Source: Rhizonema sp. PD37 (GTDB taxonomy: Bacteria; Cyanobacteriota; Cyanobacteriia; Cyanobacteriales; Nostocaceae). From it: a stretch of DNA of 33,435 nt. A program made the translations under genes and the position numbers. The stretch is from assembly GCA_029379215.1 (NCBI GenBank), contig JAQYWO010000063.1, positions 1-33,435 of the forward strand, given 5' to 3'. A model generated the notes under the pieces. It ran no database searches, had not been told where the DNA came from, and was given only the letters and a program-made list of their open reading frames with translations. Shown here piece after piece: positions 1-8,640 of the stretch (its first letter is position 1; the number at the start of each line of letters is the position of its first letter).

Positions 1-113
1 GAAATATAGTTAGTATCTATTTACACTAAAATACTACGTAAATAACTTATAAAAAATTGGAGGAAGTCAAAAGCGATCGCCTAAACCATGTACCCGTAAA
101 TCGGAAACCCACA

Positions 114-302
114 TCAATCACGAGCAAGTATTGCGTCAAACACAGTACGTTCAAGTGGTTCGCCTGCGTCAAGCTTTGGAGTTATTGTTCTGAGAATCTC
201 AGTAATCTCAGCATTATTAAGTCCTTGAATTCCGAGAATTCGACGAGCTTCTTTTAGCTGTTCGCCAAGTTTTGTTCGTCCTGTCAGTACTCCATCTTCC
301 AT
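114..302 (-). CDS. Small hypothetical protein, 62 aa
   Basis: I do not recognise this protein. It is mostly polar and predicted helical, with no signal peptide or membrane segment. A strong ribosome binding site (GGAGGAG) lies just before the ATG. The start is only two bases after the stop of the larger minus-strand gene to its right, so the two are almost certainly co-transcribed and translationally coupled. The coupling and the good Shine-Dalgarno sequence make it likely to be real despite its size. Its role may be linked to the GNAT-domain protein upstream. Confidence 0.6.
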   Translation of the reverse strand: MEDGVLTGRTKLGEQLKEARRILGIQGLNNAEITEILRTITPKLDAGEPLERTVFDAILARD

Positions 303-304
303 GA

Positions 305-1324
305 TTATTCTCCTCCATATTTGGCAATAAGCTTTTCAGCAGCTTCGGGACTTAGATGTAACTTCCCGTTGGAATCTTCAACGAAACCCAAGTGATTATA
401 GAAACTTTTTGCTTTATCAAGTGGTGTCAATTGTAACCGTCCTTTATGTCCAGCACCAATGCTTTTTCGTGCTAAAGCTGCTAGAGTCGCAGCACCAGCA
501 CCTTTAGTTTTCCGAGAATGACTTTCGGCTAAGTTCCACCCGGCAGTGCTTAAGAAATCTACGTATAAGTGATTATGCTTGTTTCTGTAACAAGCCGCTG
601 CTTGAAGATTCCCATGCTGGTCTACAGAAGCGATCGCCTTCCGTTTCGTTTTCAGAAGTTGCTCAATTTCGCCAGAAATATCCAGATTGTCGTGGAGAAC
701 TTCTTTGTCTATATTTTTGTACGGATTATGTTGATTCTTGCTTTTGAGATTGTCGATTTGATCGGAGTGGTGCGAGATTACTTTCGACACTTTGGCTAAT
801 GGCACAACTCGCTCATGGGCGAATCGCCGGATGACATCTCGTAAATATTTGTCAGCTTCCTGTGCGGATTGAAAAGTGGTAGTACCTTTGGTTCCGTAAA
901 GATGTCGCAAGGAAACATGATGTATACCGTCTTTTTCAGTAATAATCCCGCCAATTCTCCCCCCATCAAATCGGTAAAATTTACCCAATTCGCGTTCGTC
1001 TAAAGTAATTGCAAGAGTCTTATTGTGGTGCCCTTTATTAGCTTCCTTTTCGCTGTCAGGTAAATTGATACCTGGAGGCAACGTCACATGGGTGTGATTC
1101 CGTTTTGCTGCTGTCTCGGCATCTACTTTGAGTTTATGCAAAGAAGCCAAAGAGTCTGTAAGTTTCTTGTCGTCGAGAATATCTCCCATCAATTTGTGTT
1201 CCGAGTGCCAAGCCTTGATACCAGAAGCGATCGCCGACTTATCTTCGGTGTGGTTGAGGTGCGATTTCTTCTGTACAGTTGTGGTTACAGTACTATTGCT
1301 TTTTGCGAATCGCCCTTGACCATC
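305..1324 (-). CDS. Protein with C-terminal GNAT-like acetyltransferase domain
   Basis: Residues from roughly 230 to the end look like a GNAT fold. There is a strand pair (AIASVDQHGNLQAAACY, YVDFLSTAGWN), a glycine/alanine-rich acetyl-CoA-loop-like stretch (KTKGAGAATLAALARKS), and a late motif AKSFYNHLGFVED typical of GNAT C-termini. The N-terminal two thirds are not recognised. The start is uncertain: the frame is open up to an in-frame ATG at 1322-1324 (339 aa, chosen here), but ATG 1187-1189 and TTG 1190-1192 are alternatives giving about 294-295 aa. None has a strong ribosome binding site. It sits first in a two-gene minus-strand unit and faces away from the phage-like genes starting at 1492. 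The substrate cannot be inferred. A toxin-like or modification role inside a mobile element is possible but only a guess. Confidence 0.6.
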   Translation of the reverse strand, partial: DGQGRFAKSNSTVTTTVQKKSHLNHTEDKSAIASGIKAWHSEHKLMGDILDDKKLTDSLASLHKLKVDAETAAKRNHTHVTLPPGINLPDSEKEANKGHHNKTLAITLDERELGKFYRFDGGRIGGIITEKDGIHHVSLRHLYGTKGTTTFQSAQEADKYLRDVIRRFAHERVVPLAKVSKVISHHSDQIDNLKSKNQHNPYKNIDKEVLHDNLDISGEIEQLLKTKRKAIASVDQHGNLQAAACYRNKHNHLYVDFLSTAGWNLAESHSRKTKGAGAATLAALARKSIGAGHKGRLQLTPLDKAKSFYNHLGFVEDSNGKLHLSPEAAEKLIAKYGGE

Positions 1325-1427
1325 GCGTTTGTACTCGCGGTAATTTAATGAATTTTGGTAAAAAAAAAACTAATAATTTACTTATCAAAATAAAAAAAAT
1401 ATTACTCAGTATGCCTTACACCCTTCC

Positions 1428-1452
1428 ATTGTACGGATTAATTAAGTACAAT
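1428..1452. promoter_or_regulatory. Inverted repeat in divergent promoter region
   Basis: The arms ATTGTAC (1428-1434) and GTACAAT (1446-1452) form a perfect 7-bp inverted repeat with an 11-base AT-rich spacer. It lies in the AT-rich gap between the divergent genes ending at 1324 and starting at 1492. A TATTAT hexamer follows at about 1459-1464. An operator or promoter role is inferred from position only. Confidence 0.35.
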
Positions 1453-1491
1453 TAAAGTATTATTTTATGCAAGTTACTGCAAGTTTTCGAT

Positions 1492-2316
1492 ATGCCTCAG
1501 GTTCGGCGACGAAGGAATCAATGCCAGCGGGACCGCGATCGCACCAAGCTTGTGACAGCGTATCTCGAAGGGCGAACATTGAGCGAAATTGGTAAAAAGC
1601 TTGGTGTTTCTGAGGCGCAGTGTAGCCGTGATTTGAAAAAGTCAAAGCTCAATTGGCGTAGTGTGTGCGATCGCCAAACCAGCGAGGAATTTAGCCAAGA
1701 AATAGCGCGAATCCGGCAGAAACAAGTCATGAATTCTTTGAAGCTTTCTGCTGAACATTCTCCTCGTGTGTTGGGCGAAATGTTCGGACTATTTGCTGAG
1801 CAACAACGACTTTATCAGATTTATGAGCAGCGAAAAATCCAATCTTTAGAGGATAGTCTCGATAAGATCCAACGTGCGGGATGGCGTTGCTTTGTACAGC
1901 ATCCTGGAGAAATCATCGCCGCTTTAGAGCGCCTCCAGCAATTAGATATTCTTTCAGATGAAAAATATTTCGCTCTCCTGGAGGCGATTCTTGGCGCTCA
2001 ACGACTTTTACGCCAACAATTAAAATCAATATTTGAATTAAAAGAGCCACTTATGAATAGCCAAATCATTGAAAAGTTTTTAGTAGAAAATGATATTGAA
2101 TTCTATCAAGAGAAAAATAATATTTATTGTTGTGATATAGACGCAATAGGCAACTCAGCAAAAATATCTTTAGAAAGTGATCGTGCCTTTGTAACTGTCT
2201 ACAATACAAATTTTGAAAAAATTTATGCCTCTGTCGCTTATTCTTCAGAAGATTTGGTAGAAATTTGGGGAGAAATCCAAGAGCAATTATTGAAAATTAA
2301 TGGAAATCACAACTAA
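1492..2316 (+). CDS. HTH-containing hypothetical protein, 274 aa
   Basis: The N-terminus is strongly basic. It is followed at residues about 20-50 by a helix-turn-helix-like segment (AYLEGRTLSEIGKKLGVSEAQCSRDLKKS) of the kind found in sigma-like regulators and phage terminase small subunits. The middle, residues about 60-190, is alpha-helical and rich in charged residues; the C-terminal about 80 residues alternate strands and helices. The last 17 bases overlap the start of the hub/peptidase gene, implying coupled translation. A terminase-small-subunit-like or regulatory DNA-binding role is inferred. I cannot name the family. Confidence 0.65.
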   Translation: MPQVRRRRNQCQRDRDRTKLVTAYLEGRTLSEIGKKLGVSEAQCSRDLKKSKLNWRSVCDRQTSEEFSQEIARIRQKQVMNSLKLSAEHSPRVLGEMFGLFAEQQRLYQIYEQRKIQSLEDSLDKIQRAGWRCFVQHPGEIIAALERLQQLDILSDEKYFALLEAILGAQRLLRQQLKSIFELKEPLMNSQIIEKFLVENDIEFYQEKNNIYCCDIDAIGNSAKISLESDRAFVTVYNTNFEKIYASVAYSSEDLVEIWGEIQEQLLKINGNHN

Positions 2317-5194
2317 AATTGCTAGATGCCAAATTGGCGATGATGTTTGGTTTTCCGGCGATGACATTCTCATGGACGCGATCGCCGTTCATCTTGGCGA
2401 AGACAAAAGCGCGTCAACTTGCTCTTTTAGTATCTTCGATCCGGAATTTTTGATTGCAGCAAAGTACCGAAAGATTTCTATCCGTGAGGGCGGCATCATC
2501 GTTGATGCACAATTGCTCGGCAAAGGAGTGCAGCAAGACTCCACGCCTGACAATGTGCCTAACACCAATATCGGAACACCGACACCATCACCTCAGGGTA
2601 CAACAAAAGCAACATCAGCCGCTGCAACTGGACCGGGAGTGCAGTACAAAGGATTCCCGCCGGAAATATCTGCTTGGTTAGATGTGATCGCTTTTGGCGA
2701 AGTCTCTGATAAGTTAGGACCGGGTGGATATAACTCTGGGAATGGTAATCAAAAATTTTACGACTTTTCGCGGTTTCCAAGAGGCGCTGGTAGGAACTGC
2801 GGACGTTATCAAACAAGCGCGGACGAGTATGGTGAATGGCTTGCAACCAATCCTCCGATAAAAGATTTCTCGCCACAAGCACAAGATATTTTTGCTAAAT
2901 TCCTCATGGACCGCCGACATGCGACAGCGTTCGTACTTCAGCATGATATTGCAAATGCATTGCGAGCAAGTATGCACGAATGGGCAAGTATCTTAAATCC
3001 TGATACTGGTTATAGTTATTACAACTTTCGGGGTCAAGAATACGCGAAATACGGCGGTACTCCACAGCCAGTTCAATTGAAAACTGTCGGCGCGGTAACT
3101 GATTACTTTAACCAACGCCTTGCCTACTATCAAAGTCAAGCGTCGGGAACTCCTCAAACTCCCGTAGTAGATAATATCAAATTAAACCAAGTTGCAGCGA
3201 CGATGCAACCTACAAAACCAGACGTTAAACAACTGAAAACCGCACCCGCACCAATTGAGGACTCGAAAAAAGGAGTCGAAATCATTATTTCGCTGATGGT
3301 AGGTACTTCGGATTTTAAGCAATTGGTTGACTTTCATTTCATCCATGTGGGCACTGATAGCTCGAAGCAATTAGGACGAGAAATCACAACTTTCTCTGGT
3401 AAATCACTTACTTTTTTATTGTCCAGAGTCCCTCAGAACTTGACGCACAGCGATATAACACTGAAGCAATTTGCAGATAAAATATGCAAGCAATATGGAC
3501 TCAAATTAGTGATGGACGGCGACGGACTTGCATATCACTATTTACCCCAAACTGGTGAAACTCCATTCCAAGTCCTTGAGCGCGAGTGCCGAAAGATTGG
3601 ATTTCGCATTGCCGATAATCCTAGATCTAAAGAACTAATTATTGAGCCATATGCTCGCCCCAAGTTTACCGAGTTCTCTGTTGATGAGGAGACGCTAATT
3701 GAGGCGAAGTTTTCTGACAAAGCATCTGCTACACCGAGGTATATTCCTGGCGCGATCGCCTCCATGCCAGAGACTCAAGGATCGGCGTCCAAAACTTCGA
3801 TTAATCAACAGTCTGGCGCACTTTCCCAATCTCAAGCAGACAATAAAGTAGGCGCGGGAAGCAAGGGCGGAGTAACTGGAGTTCAGTCCCCCGCAGCTGG
3901 TGGAATACCAAAAGTCTTCGGCGTAACTCTCAACAAATTGGCGGAGCAGCAACAGCAGCAATCAGCGAATAAAAGAGCAACAGCACCTCAGACTGAAATC
4001 AAAACCCCTCCAATTGTCACCACTAAAACAATAAATAAAGCAGATGGGACTGTGGCGATCATTGAAACTCTTAAGGAATCAGCAAAACAATACTTAAAAA
4101 TTACCGACCACGAAGTAGTTACCACTAAAATACAAAAGCCGGGAGAGTCAACACCAGGAACAACCACTACCAAAGAAACTGTGACTATTTACACTGACAA
4201 AGACACAACGGTGTTTACTCAAAATACAGATGCAACAGGAAAGGTTACTTCTGATTCTCAAACTTCTAGTAAAGTCAACAATGCAGTCCTAGCAACGAAA
4301 ACAATACCTCAAACTAGTGGAGTAGTGGCAGCGTCAGGAACTGGAGGGAATGTTGATGATGCAACGGGATTGCCGAAGGTTACACCAGGTGCGATCGCTC
4401 TTGATAAAGATGGCATGGTTCAGGGTGAAGCTTTGACTAACGAAAAGTCTCGAATTAAGCTGTACGAGGGGAGTTTGACTTTGAGAACTACGGAAGATAT
4501 TTTGAAGTTGATTCCTGGAGAAATCATCGGATTAAGTGGTCGCCTTTTCCCTCCAGAGTTTGCGACCGAAGTCAGAGTCTCAGACATCAACCATGATTTT
4601 GCTAGCGCTAAATCAATGCTGAACTTTTATACACCGGGATTAGCACAGACTGATACACCTCCTTCTGTGCCCAACACTTCGATAAATCAGAAAACCAATA
4701 CTCCAGCACCTCCTGTCCCTGCATCAAGTAGTGGTTTAATTCTCCCAATGCAGCCTTTGCAGGGTGTGGGAGATGGTGTAGGATTTATACCGAGTCGAGG
4801 TAGAAAGCACAAAGGTGTAGATATTCGAGCGCCGCTAGGAACTCCTGTTGTAGCAAGTGGCGACGGGCTTGTAGTTGACACAGTAACTGAATGTGTGGTT
4901 GGTGATATACACTGCGGGGGAGATTGGGGGAATCAAGTCATTCTTGCGCTGAAAGTTCCCTCCACAGGAGAGACGATTTATCACCGATATGCCCATTTGA
5001 AGCAAGGGTCAATAGTTGTTCAAAAGGGGCAAACTGTGAAGCAAGGACAGCAAGTAGCACAGTGTGGGACAACTGGACACAGCAGTGGACCTCATCTCCA
5101 CTTTGAGAATCGGAGAGGGAATCCCTTCGCTGATTATTTTCCTCCTAGCACCTTTGGTATCAAATGTCCCCAAGGTCAAGCAGGACAAGTTTGA
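2300..5194 (+). CDS. Tail-hub-like protein with transglycosylase and M23 peptidase domains
   Basis: This 964-residue multidomain protein appears built to cut peptidoglycan. Residues 1-85 and about 325-460 resemble two parts of a phage tail hub (gpD-like) scaffold; the second contains TGETPFQVLERECRKIGFRI, typical of hub proteins. Between them, residues about 118-250 match the layout of lambda R endolysin (GH104 lytic transglycosylase): a catalytic-type Glu at 134 in DVIAFGE, then CGRYQTSADEYGEW, DFSPQAQDIFAKF and DIANALRASMHEWASI. Residues about 480-730 are low-complexity Thr/Lys/Gln linkers. Residues about 815-950 form an M23 (LytM) domain with H837-x3-D841 and H932-x-H934 zinc ligands. The start overlaps the preceding gene by 17 bases. 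Codon use and HIP1 content look native. A T4 gp5-like puncturing hub or a conjugation-associated wall hydrolase are both possible. Confidence 0.8.
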   Translation: MEITTKIARCQIGDDVWFSGDDILMDAIAVHLGEDKSASTCSFSIFDPEFLIAAKYRKISIREGGIIVDAQLLGKGVQQDSTPDNVPNTNIGTPTPSPQGTTKATSAAATGPGVQYKGFPPEISAWLDVIAFGEVSDKLGPGGYNSGNGNQKFYDFSRFPRGAGRNCGRYQTSADEYGEWLATNPPIKDFSPQAQDIFAKFLMDRRHATAFVLQHDIANALRASMHEWASILNPDTGYSYYNFRGQEYAKYGGTPQPVQLKTVGAVTDYFNQRLAYYQSQASGTPQTPVVDNIKLNQVAATMQPTKPDVKQLKTAPAPIEDSKKGVEIIISLMVGTSDFKQLVDFHFIHVGTDSSKQLGREITTFSGKSLTFLLSRVPQNLTHSDITLKQFADKICKQYGLKLVMDGDGLAYHYLPQTGETPFQVLERECRKIGFRIADNPRSKELIIEPYARPKFTEFSVDEETLIEAKFSDKASATPRYIPGAIASMPETQGSASKTSINQQSGALSQSQADNKVGAGSKGGVTGVQSPAAGGIPKVFGVTLNKLAEQQQQQSANKRATAPQTEIKTPPIVTTKTINKADGTVAIIETLKESAKQYLKITDHEVVTTKIQKPGESTPGTTTTKETVTIYTDKDTTVFTQNTDATGKVTSDSQTSSKVNNAVLATKTIPQTSGVVAASGTGGNVDDATGLPKVTPGAIALDKDGMVQGEALTNEKSRIKLYEGSLTLRTTEDILKLIPGEIIGLSGRLFPPEFATEVRVSDINHDFASAKSMLNFYTPGLAQTDTPPSVPNTSINQKTNTPAPPVPASSSGLILPMQPLQGVGDGVGFIPSRGRKHKGVDIRAPLGTPVVASGDGLVVDTVTECVVGDIHCGGDWGNQVILALKVPSTGETIYHRYAHLKQGSIVVQKGQTVKQGQQVAQCGTTGHSSGPHLHFENRRGNPFADYFPPSTFGIKCPQGQAGQV

Positions 5195-5272
5195 AGAGCG
5201 ATCGCCGCCTTATATTAGAGGACTTCCCAAGAATTAACCGCTTGTTTTTGTGCTACATTTAAAAGAAAAAAA

Positions 5273-5320
5273 AACCACGAAACCGCTGCAAAGTCTTTTA
5301 CTCGCAGCGGTTTCGTGGTT
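5273..5320 (-). terminator. Perfect 17-bp hairpin, intrinsic terminator on minus strand
   Basis: The arms 5273-5289 and 5304-5320 are perfectly complementary over 17 bp with a 14-base loop. The left side is preceded by a run of A residues (5261-5274), so on the minus strand the stem is followed by a T tract, giving a classic intrinsic terminator reading leftwards. On the plus strand it has no U tract but may still end or protect the transcript of the hub gene. Confidence 0.7.
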
Positions 5321-5374
5321 TCGTGAAGTCATAGAGGCGGGGTAATAAAGATTTGTAGTGAGCGTAGCCGCAGA

Positions 5375-5617
5375 ATGATTTACTCTGAGAAGAGTTTAAA
5401 AGGTGCATTAGTCATGCTTACAAAAAAAGAAATAAAGGACTACATCAGCGCAATAGAGTTCGTTGACGAGCAGCTTGGAGAGAAATATAGTCGTATTGCA
5501 ACTCCTTTGGAAAGACAGCAGCAATCAGATAGGTATGGTAGGTTAATCAGCACAGTAGAATATAGTCGTAATACTGAATTAATTCGCAGCATCAAAATTC
5601 TTGCAGAGGATCTTAAA
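5375..5617 (+). pseudogene. 5' part of small gene interrupted by IS
   Basis: The open frame starts at 5375; a better start is probably ATG 5414 (MLTKKEIKDYISAIEF). It encodes a charged helical protein with no recognised domain. It runs straight into the left inverted repeat of the IS at 5618 and stops 80 bases inside the IS at 5698. The ORF at 7674-7887, just outside the right IS end, could be its other half: the frames join if a duplication of 4 or 7 bases is assumed, but no clean target duplication is visible. The function is unknown. Confidence 0.45.
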
Positions 5618-5717
5618 ACCCACATTCCGCACTTCAAAATGCAATACATCAATGTTTCAAATAATATTACTAAAACTAAGGGTGATTCCCAGTATTAGTA
5701 CTGAGAATCATTGATAG

Positions 5718-5744
5718 GCCTGCGGCGGGCTGCGCCTACGCAGG
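5718..5744. repeat. GC-rich palindromic dispersed repeat inside the IS
   Basis: A GCCTGCG...CGCAGGC hairpin with a GC-rich middle (cggg, ctgcgcctac) of the type scattered through Nostocales genomes. Two partial copies of a GAGCGTAGCCG word lie nearby at about 5359-5371 and 5760-5771. They are typical dispersed short repeats; no function is inferred. Confidence 0.5.
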
Positions 5745-5835
5745 CATCGCTATTAAAGCTGAGCGTAGCCGAACTGTAAAAGTATTTTTATTTGTAAAAA
5801 AGTGAGAAAATTAGGAGAAAGCTTTCAGAATCAAA

Positions 5836-7452
5836 TTGAAAAAAATGAATTCTAAAAAAGAAGAAGCATTCATAAAAAATTTGGATCACTTAGGAATAGT
5901 AGCTGGAATTATTGATGAGATAGGAATAGTAGAGAAAATCAATGAACTGCTAGGAACCGATCCGAGAGAAAGAGTTAATGCAGGAGAAGTCGTCAAAGCA
6001 ATTATTCTGAATGGACTTGGATTTGTTTCTAAACCGTTATATTTATTTTCTCAATTTTTTCAAGATAAAGCCATAGAACATTTATTAGGGGAGGAGATTA
6101 AGGCAGATGATTTAAATGATGATAAATTAGGAAGAGTGATGGATAAACTATACAAATATGGATTAACTAAGCTGTTCTTAATAATTGCCTTAGAAGTCGT
6201 CAAAAAATATGGAATATGTACAAAATATTCCCATTTAGATTCAACTTCATTACATTTACACGGAGAATATAATAATCGCCTAGAGCAACAGGAAAAAGAA
6301 TTAGAAATAACTAGAGAAAGTCCTATTCTCATTACGCAGGGATATTCTCGCGACCACAGACCAGACCTTAAACAATGTATTTTAGATTTAATAGTAAGTA
6401 GCGATGGAGATATTCCCTTATTTTTTAGAGGAGCATCGGGAAATGAATCAGATAAAGCTGTGTTCGGGAAAATCCTAGTAGAATATTCTAAACAAATAAA
6501 TTTTGAAAGCATTATGGTGGCTGATAGTGCTTTATATAGCGTCAATAATTTGAAATTAATGGAGAATATAAAATGGATAAGTAGAGTCCCATTATCGATT
6601 AAAAAAGCCAAAAACTTGGTCAAGGCATTAACAAGTATAGAACTAAATAAAAGTGAAATAAAAGGATATAGCTATCAAGAACAAACAGTGACTTACGGAG
6701 GGATAAAACAAAGATGGTTATTAGTAGAAAGTGAAGAAAGAAAAAAAGCAGACTTAAAAAAATTAACCCAAAAAATTCAAGAAGAATTCCTGAAAACTGA
6801 AAAACAATTAACTAAGTTATCAAAATATGAATTTGACCAGCAATCTTTAGCGATGTCTAAAATTCAAGAAATCGAGTCGAAATTAAAGTATCATAAAATC
6901 TCGGAAGTAAAAATTATTGAGAGAAAAATTAAAGATGAAAAATTAATTTATAAAGTAGAAAGTGAATTAAGAGAACATCAGGAATTAATCGCGGCAAATG
7001 AAAAACAAGCTGGGAGATTTATTTTAGCAACCAATATTTTGGAGATAACAGAGTTAGAAACTCCAGAAATCCTCAGAATATATAAACAACAGCAATCCTC
7101 AGAACGAGGATTTAGATTTATCAAAGATCCTTTATTTTTTGCTGATAGTCTTTTTGTGAAAAATTCAGAAAGAGTAGAGACCATGATGATGTTAATGGGA
7201 TTGTGTCTTTTGGTTTATAATTTAGGACAAAGACAACTAAGAAGCTCTTTAAAAACTGAAAAAGCCACAGTTAAAAACCAACTAAATAAACCAACTGAAT
7301 ATCCTACTTTGCGGTGGATATTTCAATGTTTTCAGGGAATTCACGTTCTAATTACGCAAGGAGTCAAGCAAATTATTAACTTGATAGAAGAACGTTGTAG
7401 AATCTTACAGTTCCTTCCTGTTTCTTGTCAAAAATATTATTTTCTAGCTTAA
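5836..7452 (+). CDS. IS1634 family (DUF4277-type) DDE transposase, 538 aa
   Basis: This enzyme cuts and joins the ends of its IS. The N-terminus (IKNLDHLGIVAGIIDEIGIVEKINELLG) is the DUF4277-type domain of IS1634 transposases. The DDE residues are visible: D135 in HLDSTS, D230 in MVADSALYS, and E423 in SSERGFRFIKDP. Residues about 300-390 are a charged coiled-coil-like insertion. The start is either TTG 5836 or ATG 5845 (MNSKK...); an AGGAG lies at 5813-5817, rather far upstream of both. It is AT-rich compared with its neighbours, consistent with recent arrival. Full length with no frameshift, so probably functional. Confidence 0.9.
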   Translation: MKKMNSKKEEAFIKNLDHLGIVAGIIDEIGIVEKINELLGTDPRERVNAGEVVKAIILNGLGFVSKPLYLFSQFFQDKAIEHLLGEEIKADDLNDDKLGRVMDKLYKYGLTKLFLIIALEVVKKYGICTKYSHLDSTSLHLHGEYNNRLEQQEKELEITRESPILITQGYSRDHRPDLKQCILDLIVSSDGDIPLFFRGASGNESDKAVFGKILVEYSKQINFESIMVADSALYSVNNLKLMENIKWISRVPLSIKKAKNLVKALTSIELNKSEIKGYSYQEQTVTYGGIKQRWLLVESEERKKADLKKLTQKIQEEFLKTEKQLTKLSKYEFDQQSLAMSKIQEIESKLKYHKISEVKIIERKIKDEKLIYKVESELREHQELIAANEKQAGRFILATNILEITELETPEILRIYKQQQSSERGFRFIKDPLFFADSLFVKNSERVETMMMLMGLCLLVYNLGQRQLRSSLKTEKATVKNQLNKPTEYPTLRWIFQCFQGIHVLITQGVKQIINLIEERCRILQFLPVSCQKYYFLA

Positions 7453-7673
7453 AAATACCTCATTAATTATTGGACATACTTCTTTTCTCAGAATAGAAGA
7501 AAATTGAAATTAAATATTTTGCATAACTAGCTTCTCCAACAATATATCAAAGCTGGGTATTTTTTCTTACATAATTTATTTTTCTTGATGGTTACTTAGG
7601 TGTCTAAATTAGAATTTAGGATTTTTCAAAATGTAGTTTAATTATACTACTATATGAAGTGCGGAATGTGGGT

Positions 7674-7887
7674 TATAAAAGCTCAAGAGCATAATCTTGA
7701 TGTTCCCAAACTTTATGAGGATTTCCAAGACAAAGTAACTCAGTGGGTAAAAGTACTGGCTCACCAAGCGAAATTATTAGAAGGCACGATTATTGCGAAG
7801 GTCAATATCAAGAAACAGGAAATATTGAAAGAGTCGCAAGGCTTCGGGTTTATTCTTAAGAGTCTTCGTAGCTTATTTAGTCAATAG
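7674..7887 (+). pseudogene. 3' part of small gene, cut by IS right end
   Basis: The open frame begins at ATG 7654, inside the right inverted repeat, so the first residues come from the IS. The rest (AQEHNLDVPKLYEDFQDKVTQWVKVLAHQ...) is helical and charged and ends in FILKSLRSLFSQ. It is most simply read as the C-terminal half of the gene whose N-terminal half is at 5375-5617. No known domain. Confidence 0.4.
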
Positions 7888-8154
7888 CAAATGCGGTGAG
7901 AGTTGTACCGTCGCGTCTCGTTTTCCCCAACGGCGATCGCCCCTCGTCTTTTCTTCATCAATATATTTATTGTATAAAACCAGCATAGTAAGCTAAGATA
8001 TGAATAAGACATAACTATCCTTTTGTCTTATACCCGTCACATCAAGCGCTTCATTGATTTTCTTGGTGGGTGCAGAGGCGATCGCCTAATCTTTATGTAG
8101 TTGCCAAGACCCAAACGTATAATAAGTAACGTTATGCGAAAAAAACGCTAAAAT

Positions 8155-8502
8155 ATGCCAGCAGAGCCATCCCAGCCAATAGTGGTAACCCATACACCGC
8201 CACCAGCACCGTCATCCCAGCCAATAGTGGTAACTCATACACCGCCACCAGCACCGCTATCCCAGCTAATAGTGGTAACCCATACACCACCACCATCACC
8301 GCTACCTCAGCCGATAGTGGTAACCCATACACCACCACCAGCACCGCTACCTCAGCCGATAGTTGTTGTTCCTAATTCAGCGAGCCAACAATCAGTCAAA
8401 ATTCCTGAAAGCTCGACATTTTTTCCCTTATTGATATTTGGCATCTTTTTTCTTGTCAGAGCATTGCAGCGATCGCTATTCTTGCGCTTTGGAGACAGAT
8501 AG
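8155..8502 (+). CDS. Proline-rich 15-residue repeat protein with C-terminal membrane anchor
   Basis: This 115-aa protein is made of four near-perfect tandem 15-residue repeats (SQPIVVTHTPPPAPx) plus a partial fifth. A hydrophobic segment (FFPLLIFGIFFLVRAL) near the C-terminus is followed by basic residues. It looks like a repeat spacer anchored in the membrane by its C-terminus, but I know no family. There is no N-terminal signal peptide. A ribosome binding site is not obvious. The repetition is at DNA level too, so copy number may vary between strains. It could be mis-called if the frame is not used. Confidence 0.5.
   Translation: MPAEPSQPIVVTHTPPPAPSSQPIVVTHTPPPAPLSQLIVVTHTPPPSPLPQPIVVTHTPPPAPLPQPIVVVPNSASQQSVKIPESSTFFPLLIFGIFFLVRALQRSLFLRFGDR
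8170..8349 (+). repeat. Four tandem 45-bp coding repeats
   Basis: Copies at 8170-8214, 8215-8259, 8260-8304 and 8305-8349 differ at only a few bases; a partial fifth follows. Each unit encodes 15 residues. Most differences fall at third codon positions or are conservative (Ala/Ser, Pro/Ser), suggesting the frame is kept. Confidence 0.9.
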
Positions 8503-8504
8503 CG

Positions 8505-8525
8505 CTCCCCCTGTGAGATGGGGAG
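8505..8525 (+). terminator. Weak hairpin after repeat-protein gene
   Basis: Six-base arms CTCCCC and GGGGAG with a 9-base loop start two bases after the stop codon at 8502. No strong U tract follows, so it is only a candidate terminator. Confidence 0.3.
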
Positions 8526-8640
8526 ATGAAGATTTTGTAATGCATCAGAAAAACATCAATTAACGTGGTAGGTTAATTTTGCTACATGATTTGCTCAGGG
8601 AAAATTCTGCCAATAAAAAATATTGAGCAAGAGTAATAAA

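Larger units (their letters stand above)
5618..7673 (+). mobile_element. IS1634-family insertion sequence
   Basis: Two 19-base perfect inverted repeats, 5618-5636 and 7655-7673, bracket a single transposase gene. Total length is about 2.06 kb, normal for IS1634-group elements. The non-coding left part contains a short GC-rich palindromic cyanobacterial repeat at about 5718-5744 (GCCTGCG / CGCAGGC arms). No convincing target-site duplication is seen. IS1634 duplications are known to be variable and can be long, so its absence is not decisive. The transposase is intact, so the element may be active. Confidence 0.75.

Noticed and set aside
6060..6623. 187-codon minus-strand frame opposite the transposase
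   Set aside because: Antisense to the DDE transposase; its length comes from AT-rich codon use.
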